From Bifidobacterium primatium (lineage in GTDB: Bacteria > Actinomycetota > Actinomycetes > Actinomycetales > Bifidobacteriaceae), in assembly GCF_002802875.1 (NCBI RefSeq), contig NZ_PEBI01000004.1, forward strand, positions 62,001 through 126,000: a DNA stretch of 64,000 nucleotides. The letters run 5' to 3'. Under the pieces are notes generated by a model that searched no databases, was not told where the DNA came from, and saw nothing but the letters and a program-made list of their open reading frames with translations. A program made the translations under genes and the position numbers. Each line of letters starts with the position of its first letter. The first letter of the stretch is position 1. Below are positions 40,917 through 51,134 of the stretch, piece by piece.

Positions 40917-41072
40917 TCACTGACGCTTCACTGCGGCGGCAGCGACCGGGGACTGATGCCTCGGCGTCCTGAACTGGCCGTATACCAAGGCCCTGGTGAA
41001 ATGCCGTTCGCACAGTCCGCTGGCTTCCGCCGGCTCATCGCATCCCGCGATGGTGCATTGATGCTGCGTCAT
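40917..41072 (-). CDS. 51-residue protein with a CxxxxC...CxxH metal-binding motif
   Basis: A short protein starting at the ATG at 41072, eight bases after AAGGAG. The frame opens further upstream, but without a site. The motif CTIAGCDEPAEASGLCERHF has a Cys-x4-Cys, Cys-x2-His spacing seen in small zinc-ribbon segments of phage and actinobacterial proteins, often near HNH or DNA-binding domains. A basic tail follows. It is alone, with a long palindrome and AT-rich spacer upstream. The function is unknown; nucleic-acid binding is a guess. Confidence 0.65.
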   Translation of the reverse strand: MTQHQCTIAGCDEPAEASGLCERHFTRALVYGQFRTPRHQSPVAAAAVKRQ

Positions 41073-41382
41073 AGTAAGAACTCCTTCGCTCCTGCTGTTT
41101 CGTTGTATCCTCAGGAGCGCCGAATACTGCTGCAGCGCAAGACCCTTCGTTCCCTTCATTCGCAACAGTAGCAGTGTTCTTCATTTTTGTTATGGGATTG
41201 ATAGCTTTTTCTCAGCAAAAGGCTTTTCGCACGGCGTGTTGTGTTCGTTGACAGTGCGTTTGCATGCTTTTTATCGTGCAAACGCACTGTACTCGAACCC
41301 ATGCCATATTCATCGGACAAGACATCCGAGACGCCGAGGCGCCGTGTGACCGTCGGCCGAGGTCTGCGGCCGCGCCGTCATC
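41073..41382. other. AT-rich intergenic spacer
   Basis: About 310 bases without a convincing gene and visibly lower in GC than its surroundings. The left part holds the ribosome site and a possible promoter (TTGCTG and CATAAC, 18 apart, minus strand) for the 51-residue protein. The centre carries the 14-base-arm inverted repeat at 41251-41290. The right part is the 3' flank of the Ltp gene. Confidence 0.6.
41251..41290. repeat. Perfect 14-base-arm inverted repeat
   Basis: Arms ACAGTGCGTTTGCA (41251-41264) and TGCAAACGCACTGT (41277-41290) enclose a 12-base T-rich loop. It lies 92 bases past the Ltp gene stop and about 180 bases before the 51-residue gene. It could be a terminator for the Ltp gene or a large operator; no T-tract follows the stem. 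Confidence 0.7.
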
Positions 41383-42006
41383 TCAATCGTTGAGGTGCTC
41401 GATGGCGTAGTTCGCCTCGTCGGCGGTGAACCGTTCGCCGCTTTCGCTGGTCAACTGGTCGCGAATCGCTTCGGGGGACATGGCCATGTCCTCCTGATAG
41501 GTCTTGGCCTTGGCGAGCGCGTTCGCGTTCCAGTCGGCCTTCACGTTGTCGATGGCGTACTGTGCGGCCTCCTTGGAGAACTGGCCGCCGTATTCGCTGG
41601 TCAGCTGGTCGTACACGCCCTGCTTCGACATGTGCATGGTGTTCGCGTAGGTGTCGGCCTGGCGCAGCGCGGACGTGTATTCCGTCGGAACGGACGGCTG
41701 CTTGCTCTTTTGGGCCGCGGCCCCGTCGGAGGTCTTGGAGTCGCCGGATTGGGCGGACTGCGACTGCGAGGTTCCGGTCGCGACGTTCGTCGACGATGTG
41801 TCGTCGCCTGAGCCTCCGGCGCTGGTCGCGATGGCGGCGACGGCCACGACGACGATCAGCCAGAACCACCATTTCTTCCAGAACGGTTTCTTCGGTCTGC
41901 CGGCCTTGCCTCCCCTGCGGGAGCCCTGTGACGGCGGCTGGTATACGGTGGTCGGCTGTTGCGGAGCCGGTTGCCCGTTCGGTACGACACCATTGCTGTT
42001 GGTCAT
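41383..42006 (-). CDS. Membrane-anchored protein with two Ltp domains
   Basis: A 207-residue protein. The N-terminus is Pro/Gln-rich, then basic (GKAGRPKKPFWKKWW), followed by one membrane helix (about 47-62). A Ser/Thr/Gln linker leads to two repeats of the Ltp family (surface lipoprotein/superinfection-exclusion type), each about 47 residues: TSALRQADTYANTMHMSKQGVYDQLTSEYG... and a second AKAKTYQEDMAMSPEAIRDQ copy. The domain blocks phage DNA entry in Streptococcus phage TP-J34, but most chromosomal copies are uncharacterised. There is no lipobox; a helix anchor is used instead. The ATG at 42006 follows AGAGGG. Confidence 0.82.
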   Translation of the reverse strand: MTNSNGVVPNGQPAPQQPTTVYQPPSQGSRRGGKAGRPKKPFWKKWWFWLIVVVAVAAIATSAGGSGDDTSSTNVATGTSQSQSAQSGDSKTSDGAAAQKSKQPSVPTEYTSALRQADTYANTMHMSKQGVYDQLTSEYGGQFSKEAAQYAIDNVKADWNANALAKAKTYQEDMAMSPEAIRDQLTSESGERFTADEANYAIEHLND

Positions 42007-42171
42007 GATTCCCTCTTTCCTTCCGTGATGTCGGGTACATGATTCAACGTACCGATTTCGCGGTTCCGGCGTCAGTGTACGAACGGCCGTTTCCGTTCGC
42101 CCGAACGGGCAATACGGTACGTCGGCGCGGTCAATGGCGTCCGCTCCCCCGTGCGTCTACTCTTGACGGAT

Positions 42172-43557
42172 ATGACCGATATGACACAGGCTTCGGATAA
42201 CGGTCCGGCCATAGGCACGAAACGACGTTGGACCATCGTGATGGTCGTGGTTTCGATGCTCGATGCACTGGTGCAGACCGCGTATGCGGCAAATCATTTC
42301 CAGTACACCGGCAATGACCTCGGCTACGTATGGTGCGTGCTCGGTCTGGTGGGCGATCTTGCGGCGCCGTTCCTGCTGCTGCGCCGGGGCACGCGTCCGG
42401 TGTTCTGCTGTCTGGCCGCCGCCATGACGACGCTGCTGCTGCCGTTCGGCTCAGCGCTGTCGCTGTTCGCCCTCGCCTCGGTGTATGCGCGTGTGCGGGA
42501 ACGCCGTGCCATGATTTTGTGCACGACGTTGGTAGCCATATGCTGCGTAAAGGTCGAGGTGCTGGACCTGCTGCGTCCGGACGACTATTCGACCTGGCGC
42601 ATGATGTTCGCCAAGACCGGCACCGGCGTGGACGGCGTTCCGGCGGTGGTAGACACCGACCTGTCCGCCATCGTTGCCGTGGCCACGATCTGGACCGTCG
42701 CCACGTTTGCGGCGGCGATACTGTCCGGCCTGCATATGCGCAATGCCGCGGCGGCGGCGAACGCGAACACGCGGGCGAACAGCGAGCGCGACCGAGCCGA
42801 CCAGCTGCAGACGAGTCTGAGCATGCAGCGGTTCGCGGATGCCGTGGCCGCGGAGGCCCATGACACGCTGGCGCACAGTCTGTCGCTGATCGCGGTGAAC
42901 GCGAGCGCGTTGCAGGCGCAGGCCGTGCGTCTTTCCTCGACGCTGCGTCCGACGGATGGAAGCGGTATGCCCTCCGCCGGACCGGCTGCAGACGCCATGG
43001 CGTTGGCGAAGCGGGCGGACGAGATTCGCCGTCAGGCTGCGGGCGCATTGGATGAGGCGCATGACATCATCGACATGCTGCGTCATCCGCAGGAGGTGCA
43101 GGCGATGCTGCAGCCGGATTCCGACACCGCGCTGACGCGCGAGGCGTTGTATGAGATCATCGATGCCGCGCGTTCGGCCGGCATGATGCTGGATACGTGG
43201 ATCGACGTTCAGGATCTGAGCTCGTTGGACCCCGATGTCGGCAAGATCTCGTTCCGTGCGGTGCAGGAGGGGCTGACGAACGCCCGGAGACATGCGCCGG
43301 GGCAGCGCGTGTCGTTGGAGATTTCAGCGGCGAAGTCTCGCGGCGTGGTCATTCTGTTCACGAACGCCACTACGGCGCCAGTCGCCACCGTGCCGATGAA
43401 AGCCCCGACGACATCTGATTCCACGAATTCCGGAGGCAACGGGCTGCCCGGACTGAAATCACGGGTCCAGCAGGCGGGCGGTACCTGCGAATACGGCTAC
43501 GACCGGCAAAACGTCTTCCATCTTGACGTCAGACTGCCGTTCACCCCATTACGATGA
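42172..43557 (+). CDS. NarL-type sensor histidine kinase
   Basis: A 461-residue membrane sensor kinase. Five or so hydrophobic helices occupy about 20-190, followed by a coiled segment (ANANTRANSERDRADQLQ). The HisKA_3-type phosphoacceptor box is EAHDTLAHSLSLI. The ATPase part has the N-box GLTNARRHAPG and a G-box, GGNGLPGLKSRVQQAGG. The linker between ATP-lid boxes is Thr/Pro-rich. The gene is followed four bases later by its response regulator. No sensory ligand domain is recognised, and no target operon is adjacent. Confidence 0.92.
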   Translation: MTDMTQASDNGPAIGTKRRWTIVMVVVSMLDALVQTAYAANHFQYTGNDLGYVWCVLGLVGDLAAPFLLLRRGTRPVFCCLAAAMTTLLLPFGSALSLFALASVYARVRERRAMILCTTLVAICCVKVEVLDLLRPDDYSTWRMMFAKTGTGVDGVPAVVDTDLSAIVAVATIWTVATFAAAILSGLHMRNAAAAANANTRANSERDRADQLQTSLSMQRFADAVAAEAHDTLAHSLSLIAVNASALQAQAVRLSSTLRPTDGSGMPSAGPAADAMALAKRADEIRRQAAGALDEAHDIIDMLRHPQEVQAMLQPDSDTALTREALYEIIDAARSAGMMLDTWIDVQDLSSLDPDVGKISFRAVQEGLTNARRHAPGQRVSLEISAAKSRGVVILFTNATTAPVATVPMKAPTTSDSTNSGGNGLPGLKSRVQQAGGTCEYGYDRQNVFHLDVRLPFTPLR

Positions 43558-43561
43558 GGGT

Positions 43562-44266
43562 ATGCCTTCATCCGAACCATCCAATGCTCCGGCTTCGCCG
43601 ATAACGGTGAGCGTCGTCGATGACGATCCGATGATCTGTCAGGCGATGTCGCTGATTCTCAACGACTATTCGCAGGGTCGAATCAGCGTGGTGTCCACGT
43701 CGCATAATGGTGCCGATGCCGTGGCCAGGGCGCGTGAGGAGCGTCCGGACGTGGTACTGATGGACATCGCCATGCCCGACGGCGATGGCATCACGGCCAC
43801 GGCGGGTCTGCGTCGGCTGCCCGCTCCCCCGCATGTGCTGATATTGACGTCGCTGTCGCCCAAAGGCACGGTGGAGCGTGCCGCCGAGGCCGGTGCCGAG
43901 GGGTTTGTCTCGAAGACGGATGCCCCGGAGGAGATCATCAGCCGTATCGTCAGTGTCTGCGAGGGCAGGCCGCAGTATAATCCGGCGAGTCAGCGGCAGC
44001 TGCTGGCCGATCTGCATGCGCATCGTCCGATGACGCGGCGCGACGAGGCCAGGGCGCTTCTGGACGCACTGACCGAAAGGGAGCGTCAGGCCGTGCTGCT
44101 GGCGGCCGAGGGACTTACCAATCAGGAGATCGCCGCGCGGTTGTTCGTCAGCGAGCGGACGGCGAAGGCGCATCTCTCCTCGGCGTCGGAGAAACTGAGC
44201 ATGAGCCGTGTGCAATTGGCGCAGCTGGTGGGGAGGGCCGATCTTCCCTCCCCGTTGTGCCGGTAG
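43562..44266 (+). CDS. NarL/FixJ-family response regulator
   Basis: A 234-residue regulator. The receiver domain (about 14-135) has the acidic pair in VVDDDPM, the phosphoacceptor Asp in VLMDIAMPDGDG, and the conserved Lys in VSKTD. The LuxR-type helix-turn-helix (about 165-225) reads LTERERQAVLLAAEGLTNQEIAARLFVSERT. It is in an operon with the sensor kinase upstream. Confidence 0.94.
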   Translation: MPSSEPSNAPASPITVSVVDDDPMICQAMSLILNDYSQGRISVVSTSHNGADAVARAREERPDVVLMDIAMPDGDGITATAGLRRLPAPPHVLILTSLSPKGTVERAAEAGAEGFVSKTDAPEEIISRIVSVCEGRPQYNPASQRQLLADLHAHRPMTRRDEARALLDALTERERQAVLLAAEGLTNQEIAARLFVSERTAKAHLSSASEKLSMSRVQLAQLVGRADLPSPLCR

Positions 44267-44283
44267 GCCGATGATGCGGGAGG

Positions 44284-44910
44284 TCAGAAGGCACGTCCGG
44301 ATTCGATGAGCTCGACTCCGGCGGCGGTCATCTGTTTGCGTGCCTGTTCGCCGAGTTCCGGGCTGACGGGTACGGTCAGGTCGGTGAATACGCGGGTGTG
44401 GTAGCCGAGTTTGACCGCATCGAGCGCGGTCTCCTTGACGCAGTGCGATTCGGCGATGCCGACGACGTCCACGTCGGTGACGCCGGCCGTTTTCAGCGCG
44501 TTGGCGAGTGTATGGCCTTCCTCGAGGGCGATGCGCACTTCGGCGCGGGACTGCTGACGATCGGAATTGTCCTCGATGCCTTCGAATCCCGAGTAGGCTG
44601 CCGAATACTGGCCCTTCTTGAAGTGATGGCCGATGTTCAGCGACTTGATGGCGGGGTGCAGTTCGGCGTTCGGCGTGCCGGCGACGCCGTGCGGCGGCCA
44701 TGAGTCGACGAAGTCGGGATGTTCGGAGAAGTGCCCGCCCGGCACGATATGCCAGTCCTGCGTGGTGGCGATGTATGCGTAGTCGTCGCGGTGGTCGGTT
44801 ACGTAGTCGGCGATGCGTTCGGCGACCGTGTTGCCACCGTCCACGCCGAGTTCCCCTCCCTCGCAGAACGTCGGCTGCACGTCGACGATGATCAGTGCTT
44901 TCGTGCTCAT
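44284..44910 (-). CDS. pncA: Nicotinamidase
   Basis: A 208-residue isochorismatase-fold amidase, converting nicotinamide to nicotinate for NAD salvage. The catalytic triad fits Asp10 (VDVQPTF), Lys98 or Lys99 (HHFKKGQ) and Cys157 (AESHCVKETALDA). Metal ligands Asp52 and His54 are in TTQDWH. The ATG at 44910 has AAAGGGG upstream. It converges with the response regulator gene. The palindrome-rich spacer begins behind its promoter side. Confidence 0.92.
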   Translation of the reverse strand: MSTKALIIVDVQPTFCEGGELGVDGGNTVAERIADYVTDHRDDYAYIATTQDWHIVPGGHFSEHPDFVDSWPPHGVAGTPNAELHPAIKSLNIGHHFKKGQYSAAYSGFEGIEDNSDRQQSRAEVRIALEEGHTLANALKTAGVTDVDVVGIAESHCVKETALDAVKLGYHTRVFTDLTVPVSPELGEQARKQMTAAGVELIESGRAF

Positions 44911-44996
44911 ATGTCCCCTTTCGTTCGTTTTTCATCTTACGACGGGGACCGATGGCAGGCTGATGGGACGTTCGCTCACGGTTTCCGCCGCAAACA

Positions 44997-45069
44997 CGAT
45001 TGGTCACGGTTTTCCGCCACGAACGTGCCGTCTTATCGGCGTGTCGTGGCGGAAAACCGTGACCAATCG
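44997..45069. repeat. Perfect 26-base inverted repeat
   Basis: Arms 44997-45022 and 45044-45069 are exact complements over 26 bases, sharing the core GGTCACGGTTTTCCGCCACG, with a 21-base spacer. A shorter, diverged direct copy of the arm lies just left (44974-44995, CTCACGGTTTCCGCCGCAAAC). This is far longer than a usual terminator stem and resembles REP- or MITE-like sequences. Confidence 0.85.
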
Positions 45070-45098
45070 ATATTGGAAAAATCCACTGTGGCGGTGTC

Positions 45099-45152
45099 AC
45101 CTACCCCTCAGACCGCCTTGAGGCGGCCAGCTCCCCTGACAAGGGGAGCCTG
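45099..45152. repeat. Two-hairpin repeat element
   Basis: CCGCCT-TG-AGGCGG (45113-45126) is followed by GCTCCCCT-GACA-AGGGGAGC (45130-45149). The second hairpin and the CTACCCCTCAG lead-in resemble a dispersed non-coding repeat that I recall from gut Gram-positive genomes; this identification is from memory only. Confidence 0.55.
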
Positions 45153-45182
45153 AAGAAAGCCAGGAGCACAAGTATGAACTCT

Positions 45183-45276
45183 AAATGAGATAACGCGTGC
45201 GGCTTTAGTGCGCCGGCAGACGAAGGCGTATTGACATACGTCGAGTCTGCCGGCGTGCCAAAGACACTCCGTTATC

Positions 45277-45282
<6 letters not shown>
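45183..45282 (-). terminator. Large nested palindrome at the end of the aconitase gene
   Basis: The outer arms, 13 bases with one mismatch (45183-45195 and 45270-45282, AGATAACG/CGTTATCT), include the aconitase TAA codon. The inner arms are CGCCGGCAGAC/GTCTGCCGGCG with extra flanking pairs (CTTT/AAAG). It can fold to a long hairpin of about 100 bases and probably ends the aconitase transcript. Confidence 0.7.
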
Positions 45283-47979
<2,697 letters not shown>

Positions 47980-48018
47980 ACGACCTCCGTGATGTACGAA
48001 ATCATTAACACATTAGTT

Positions 48019-50541
48019 CTAGCGTGTTTTTGTTTCGTGTGGAATAATACGCCCGATTTTTGGAACGACCACGATGCAGACAAGGAAGATGACCGAGGCG
48101 ATGGCAAGCGCCACGAGGGTGGCGGCGAGCGTGCGGCCGGCGGGGATGATGAGTGCGAAGAAGCTTGCGACGAAGGGGATGAACATGCCGATGACGCCGC
48201 ATGCGGCGAAGAACGCGACGAGGCCGCCGCGCCAGGAGTTGAGGGGGCTGGCCACGCGCGAGAGGACGAACACGCCCATGAGGAACAGGATGATGGCGCT
48301 GGTGGCGCGCAGGGATTCGAGGTCGGCCGGGTTGCCGAGGTTCCATCCCATGACGTGCGGCACGATCCATGCGCACAGCAATACCGACAGTCCCGTGGCA
48401 ATGCCGCCGGGCAGGGCGAAGGCGACGACGCGCCTGAGGAATCCGGGAATATATCGGCGCGTGTTGGGTGCGAGCGCGAGGATGAACGCCGGCATGCCGA
48501 TGGTGAGCGCCCCCACGTAGGTGATGTGCCTCGGCAGGTAGGGGTAGGGCATGGCGGTGAGCACGACGCCGAGGGAGATGATGGCGGAGTACACGGTCTT
48601 GACGAGGAACAGGCTGGCAACGCGTTCCATGTTGGCCATGACCTGTCGGCCCCGGGCGACGACGTCGGGCAGGTGGGAGAATTTCGAGTCGACGAGCACC
48701 ACCTGGGCCACGGCCTTGGCGGCGGGCGCGGCGTTGCCCATGGCGATGCCGAGGTCGGCCTCCTTCAACGCCAACGTATCGTTGACGCCGTCGCCGGTCA
48801 TGGCCACGGTGTGGCCGCGCTGGTGCAATGCCTGCACGATGGCCTTCTTCTGGTCGGGCAGTACGCGGCCGAGCACGTCGACGTGTTCGAGGGTTTCGGC
48901 GAGCGCTTCGATGTCGTCGGGCAGCTCGCGTGCGTCCATATAGCGCGGCGTCTTGTCGCCGGTGAGCCGGACCTTGCCGGCGATGGCGGCGACGGTGCGG
49001 GGGTTGTCTCCGGAGATGAGACGACATCGCACACCCTGTTCGCGGAACCATGCGAGCGTGCGTTCGGCGTCGGGGCGGATGCGTTCGGAGCAGACCACCA
49101 GCGCGACGGGTTCGGCATCGGGGAGAAGCCGCGGATCGTTGGCGAATTCCGTTGGAACGATGTCACCGGCCGCATCACCGGCATCGGCATTGGCAAGCAG
49201 CACCACACGGCTGCCTTCACCGGCGATGGCATTGACCCGTTCAAGGATGGCGGCGTGGTCGCCGCGCATGGCCGAAATCAGCACCTCGGGTGCGCCCATG
49301 TACCAGATCTCGTCGTTTTCGACCACCGCGCTCCACTTGCGTGCCGATGAGAACGGCACTCGAGCCGCGATCTCGCTTGCGGCGATGCCCCGCTCCCCCA
49401 GTCCGTCAAGGACGGCCCTGCCGGTGCCGTTGGGCTGTTCCTCGTTGGCGAGGTCGTACAACGCCTGTTCCGCGGTCCGCCGCAAGCCGTCACCCGCATC
49501 GACGCCGAGCATCTCCAGTCGGTCGAAGGCGATGCCGCCGTCGGTGATGGTGCCGGTCTTGTCGAGGTTCAGGGCGTCGACGCGTGCAAGCGTCTCCACG
49601 GATTCGAGCTCCTGCACGAGCGTGTGCTGTCGGGCGAGCCGCATGGCGGCGACGGCGAAGTTCAACGAAGTGAGCAGCACGAGGCCTTCGGGAATCATGC
49701 CGACCACGCCGGCGACGGCGGAGACCACGGCCTGCCGCCATGCGCCCGACGAGATGGCGGCGTCCCATCCGCCGACGGTGTTCATCTGCGTCCAGATCAG
49801 CAGCGCGCACAACGGCACGACGAGGAACGTCATGAACTTCAGTATCGTGTTGATGCCGGCGTTGAGGTCGGAGTGGGTCTTCTTGTATATCTTGGCCTCG
49901 GCGGCGAGTCTGGCCGCGTAGCTGTTCTCCCCCACGGCGGTGACGCGTCCCAGCGCCATGCCGGAGACGGCGGTCGATCCCGAATACGCCGGATCGCCGA
50001 TGTTCTTGCGCACGGTCCGCGATTCGCCGGTCAGCATGGATTCGTCGAGTTCAAGCCCCCAGGTCTTGACGATTTCGACGTCGGCGGGAATCTGGTCGCC
50101 GGAGCGGATCCACAGCAAATCGTCTCTGACGATTTCGTCATGCGCGATTTCGACGTCATCGCCGTCGCGGCGGACAAGGTATTTCGAGGCGACGAGGATG
50201 GACAGCCGGTCGAGCGTGCGCTTGGCCCTGAGCTCGGTGACGATGCCGATGCCGGTGTTGATGATGATGACGAATCCGAACACGGAGTCGCGCCACTGGC
50301 CGGTGAGCAGCACCATGACCATGGCCACGGCGATGATGGCGTTGAACAGGGTGAACACGTTCGCGCGTACGATCTGCGCGATCGACCGTGACGACTTGTC
50401 CTTGGTGATGTTGATTTCACCTTGGGCGATGCGGTGCTTGACCTGTTCGCTGGTAAGCCCCGTCTCCCCGACCTCGGGCATTGCTGCGCGCCCCGTCCTG
50501 GTCGTCGGAGCCGCCGTTGTCGTCGCCATCGCATCGTTCAT
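48019..50541 (-). CDS. ctpE: CtpE-like cation-transporting P-type ATPase
   Basis: An 840-residue P-type ATPase with about ten membrane helices. The phosphorylation motif is NLDKTGTITDG, with actuator TGES and hinge TGDGVND. M4 carries MIPEGLVLLTS and no CPC, so it is not a heavy-metal type. The overall pattern, including IVRANVFTLFNAI near the start, matches mycobacterial CtpE, reported as a Ca2+ importer. The ATG at 50541 overlaps the lipoprotein gene stop by ATGA. The frame stays open upstream, but that part is a shadow. Confidence 0.88.
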   Translation of the reverse strand: MNDAMATTTAAPTTRTGRAAMPEVGETGLTSEQVKHRIAQGEINITKDKSSRSIAQIVRANVFTLFNAIIAVAMVMVLLTGQWRDSVFGFVIIINTGIGIVTELRAKRTLDRLSILVASKYLVRRDGDDVEIAHDEIVRDDLLWIRSGDQIPADVEIVKTWGLELDESMLTGESRTVRKNIGDPAYSGSTAVSGMALGRVTAVGENSYAARLAAEAKIYKKTHSDLNAGINTILKFMTFLVVPLCALLIWTQMNTVGGWDAAISSGAWRQAVVSAVAGVVGMIPEGLVLLTSLNFAVAAMRLARQHTLVQELESVETLARVDALNLDKTGTITDGGIAFDRLEMLGVDAGDGLRRTAEQALYDLANEEQPNGTGRAVLDGLGERGIAASEIAARVPFSSARKWSAVVENDEIWYMGAPEVLISAMRGDHAAILERVNAIAGEGSRVVLLANADAGDAAGDIVPTEFANDPRLLPDAEPVALVVCSERIRPDAERTLAWFREQGVRCRLISGDNPRTVAAIAGKVRLTGDKTPRYMDARELPDDIEALAETLEHVDVLGRVLPDQKKAIVQALHQRGHTVAMTGDGVNDTLALKEADLGIAMGNAAPAAKAVAQVVLVDSKFSHLPDVVARGRQVMANMERVASLFLVKTVYSAIISLGVVLTAMPYPYLPRHITYVGALTIGMPAFILALAPNTRRYIPGFLRRVVAFALPGGIATGLSVLLCAWIVPHVMGWNLGNPADLESLRATSAIILFLMGVFVLSRVASPLNSWRGGLVAFFAACGVIGMFIPFVASFFALIIPAGRTLAATLVALAIASVIFLVCIVVVPKIGRIIPHETKTR

Positions 50542-51134
50542 CCGTGCACCCCCGTCAGCATCACGTTCATGTCCTTGGCATGCGGCTTGTCGTCGATGAT
50601 GTCCATCAGCGCGTCGCCGATGCCGTCGGCGCCGCCCTTGGGCGTCGTCCCCTGTTCGACGACGTGGAATCGCGCCGCATACAGCGTCCGATTGTCCGGC
50701 CTGATGGAGCTTTCCATGAGAACGACGGGGATGCCGGCCCGCCGCGCCTTGCCAAGCGCCTCGTCCCATCCGGTCGGACTGTCGGCGCATAGGACGATGA
50801 TCTTCACGTTGCGTCGCACGAATCCCTCGACGCCCTTCTGCTGACTGCCGGCGTCCCCGTTCGCGGCGGCGTACATCGGCTGCATGCCCTCCTGGCGCAG
50901 TGCGCGGACCATGTCCGAGTCGCGGTCGGCATTGACGGGCTTGGCGCTGCCGACCACGCCGACGCCCACGTCGTTGCGGTCCACGCCGTCATGCGCGATG
51001 GCCTCCGGAGTCTCGTGCGTATCTCCCACCGCCCTGTCCTGCGGCATGCATCCGGCCAACGGCAGCAGCATGGTCGCCGCCATCAGTCCGGCCAACGTCC
51101 TTATGACCCGTCGCATCGTCATTCGCCGGTTCAT
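50538..51134 (-). CDS. Half-size periplasmic-binding-like lipoprotein
   Basis: A 198-residue exported lipoprotein. The signal peptide MNRRMTMRRVIRTLAGLMAATMLLPLAGC ends in a lipobox (LAGC), with Cys29 as the anchor. The rest resembles the N-terminal lobe of sugar-type periplasmic-binding proteins (VGVGVVGSAKPVNADRDSDM, IIVLCADSPTGWDEAL, AGIPVVLMESS) and stops at VMLTGVHG, where a full protein of about 330 residues would continue into the second lobe. The start at 51134 overlaps the methyltransferase stop (ATGA), and the stop overlaps the ATPase start. It is either a truncated relic or a specialised one-lobe sensor. Confidence 0.8.
   Translation of the reverse strand: MNRRMTMRRVIRTLAGLMAATMLLPLAGCMPQDRAVGDTHETPEAIAHDGVDRNDVGVGVVGSAKPVNADRDSDMVRALRQEGMQPMYAAANGDAGSQQKGVEGFVRRNVKIIVLCADSPTGWDEALGKARRAGIPVVLMESSIRPDNRTLYAARFHVVEQGTTPKGGADGIGDALMDIIDDKPHAKDMNVMLTGVHG

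Larger units (their letters stand above)
44911..45276. other. Palindrome-rich non-coding spacer
   Basis: About 366 bases between the pncA start and the aconitase stop, with no convincing gene. It holds, in order, a degenerate copy (44974-44995) of the following repeat, a 26-base-arm inverted repeat (44997-45069), a two-hairpin element (about 45099-45152), and a large nested cruciform reaching over the aconitase stop (45183-45282). Short ORFs here are accidental. Confidence 0.8.

Noticed and set aside
41383-42006. Prophage remnant around the Ltp gene
   Set aside because: No integrase, capsid, lysis or attachment sequence is nearby; the flanks are ordinary chromosomal genes.
44911-45276. CRISPR array or tRNA in the repeat-rich spacer
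   Set aside because: The repeats are inverted, of different kinds and not evenly spaced, and no cloverleaf can be drawn.
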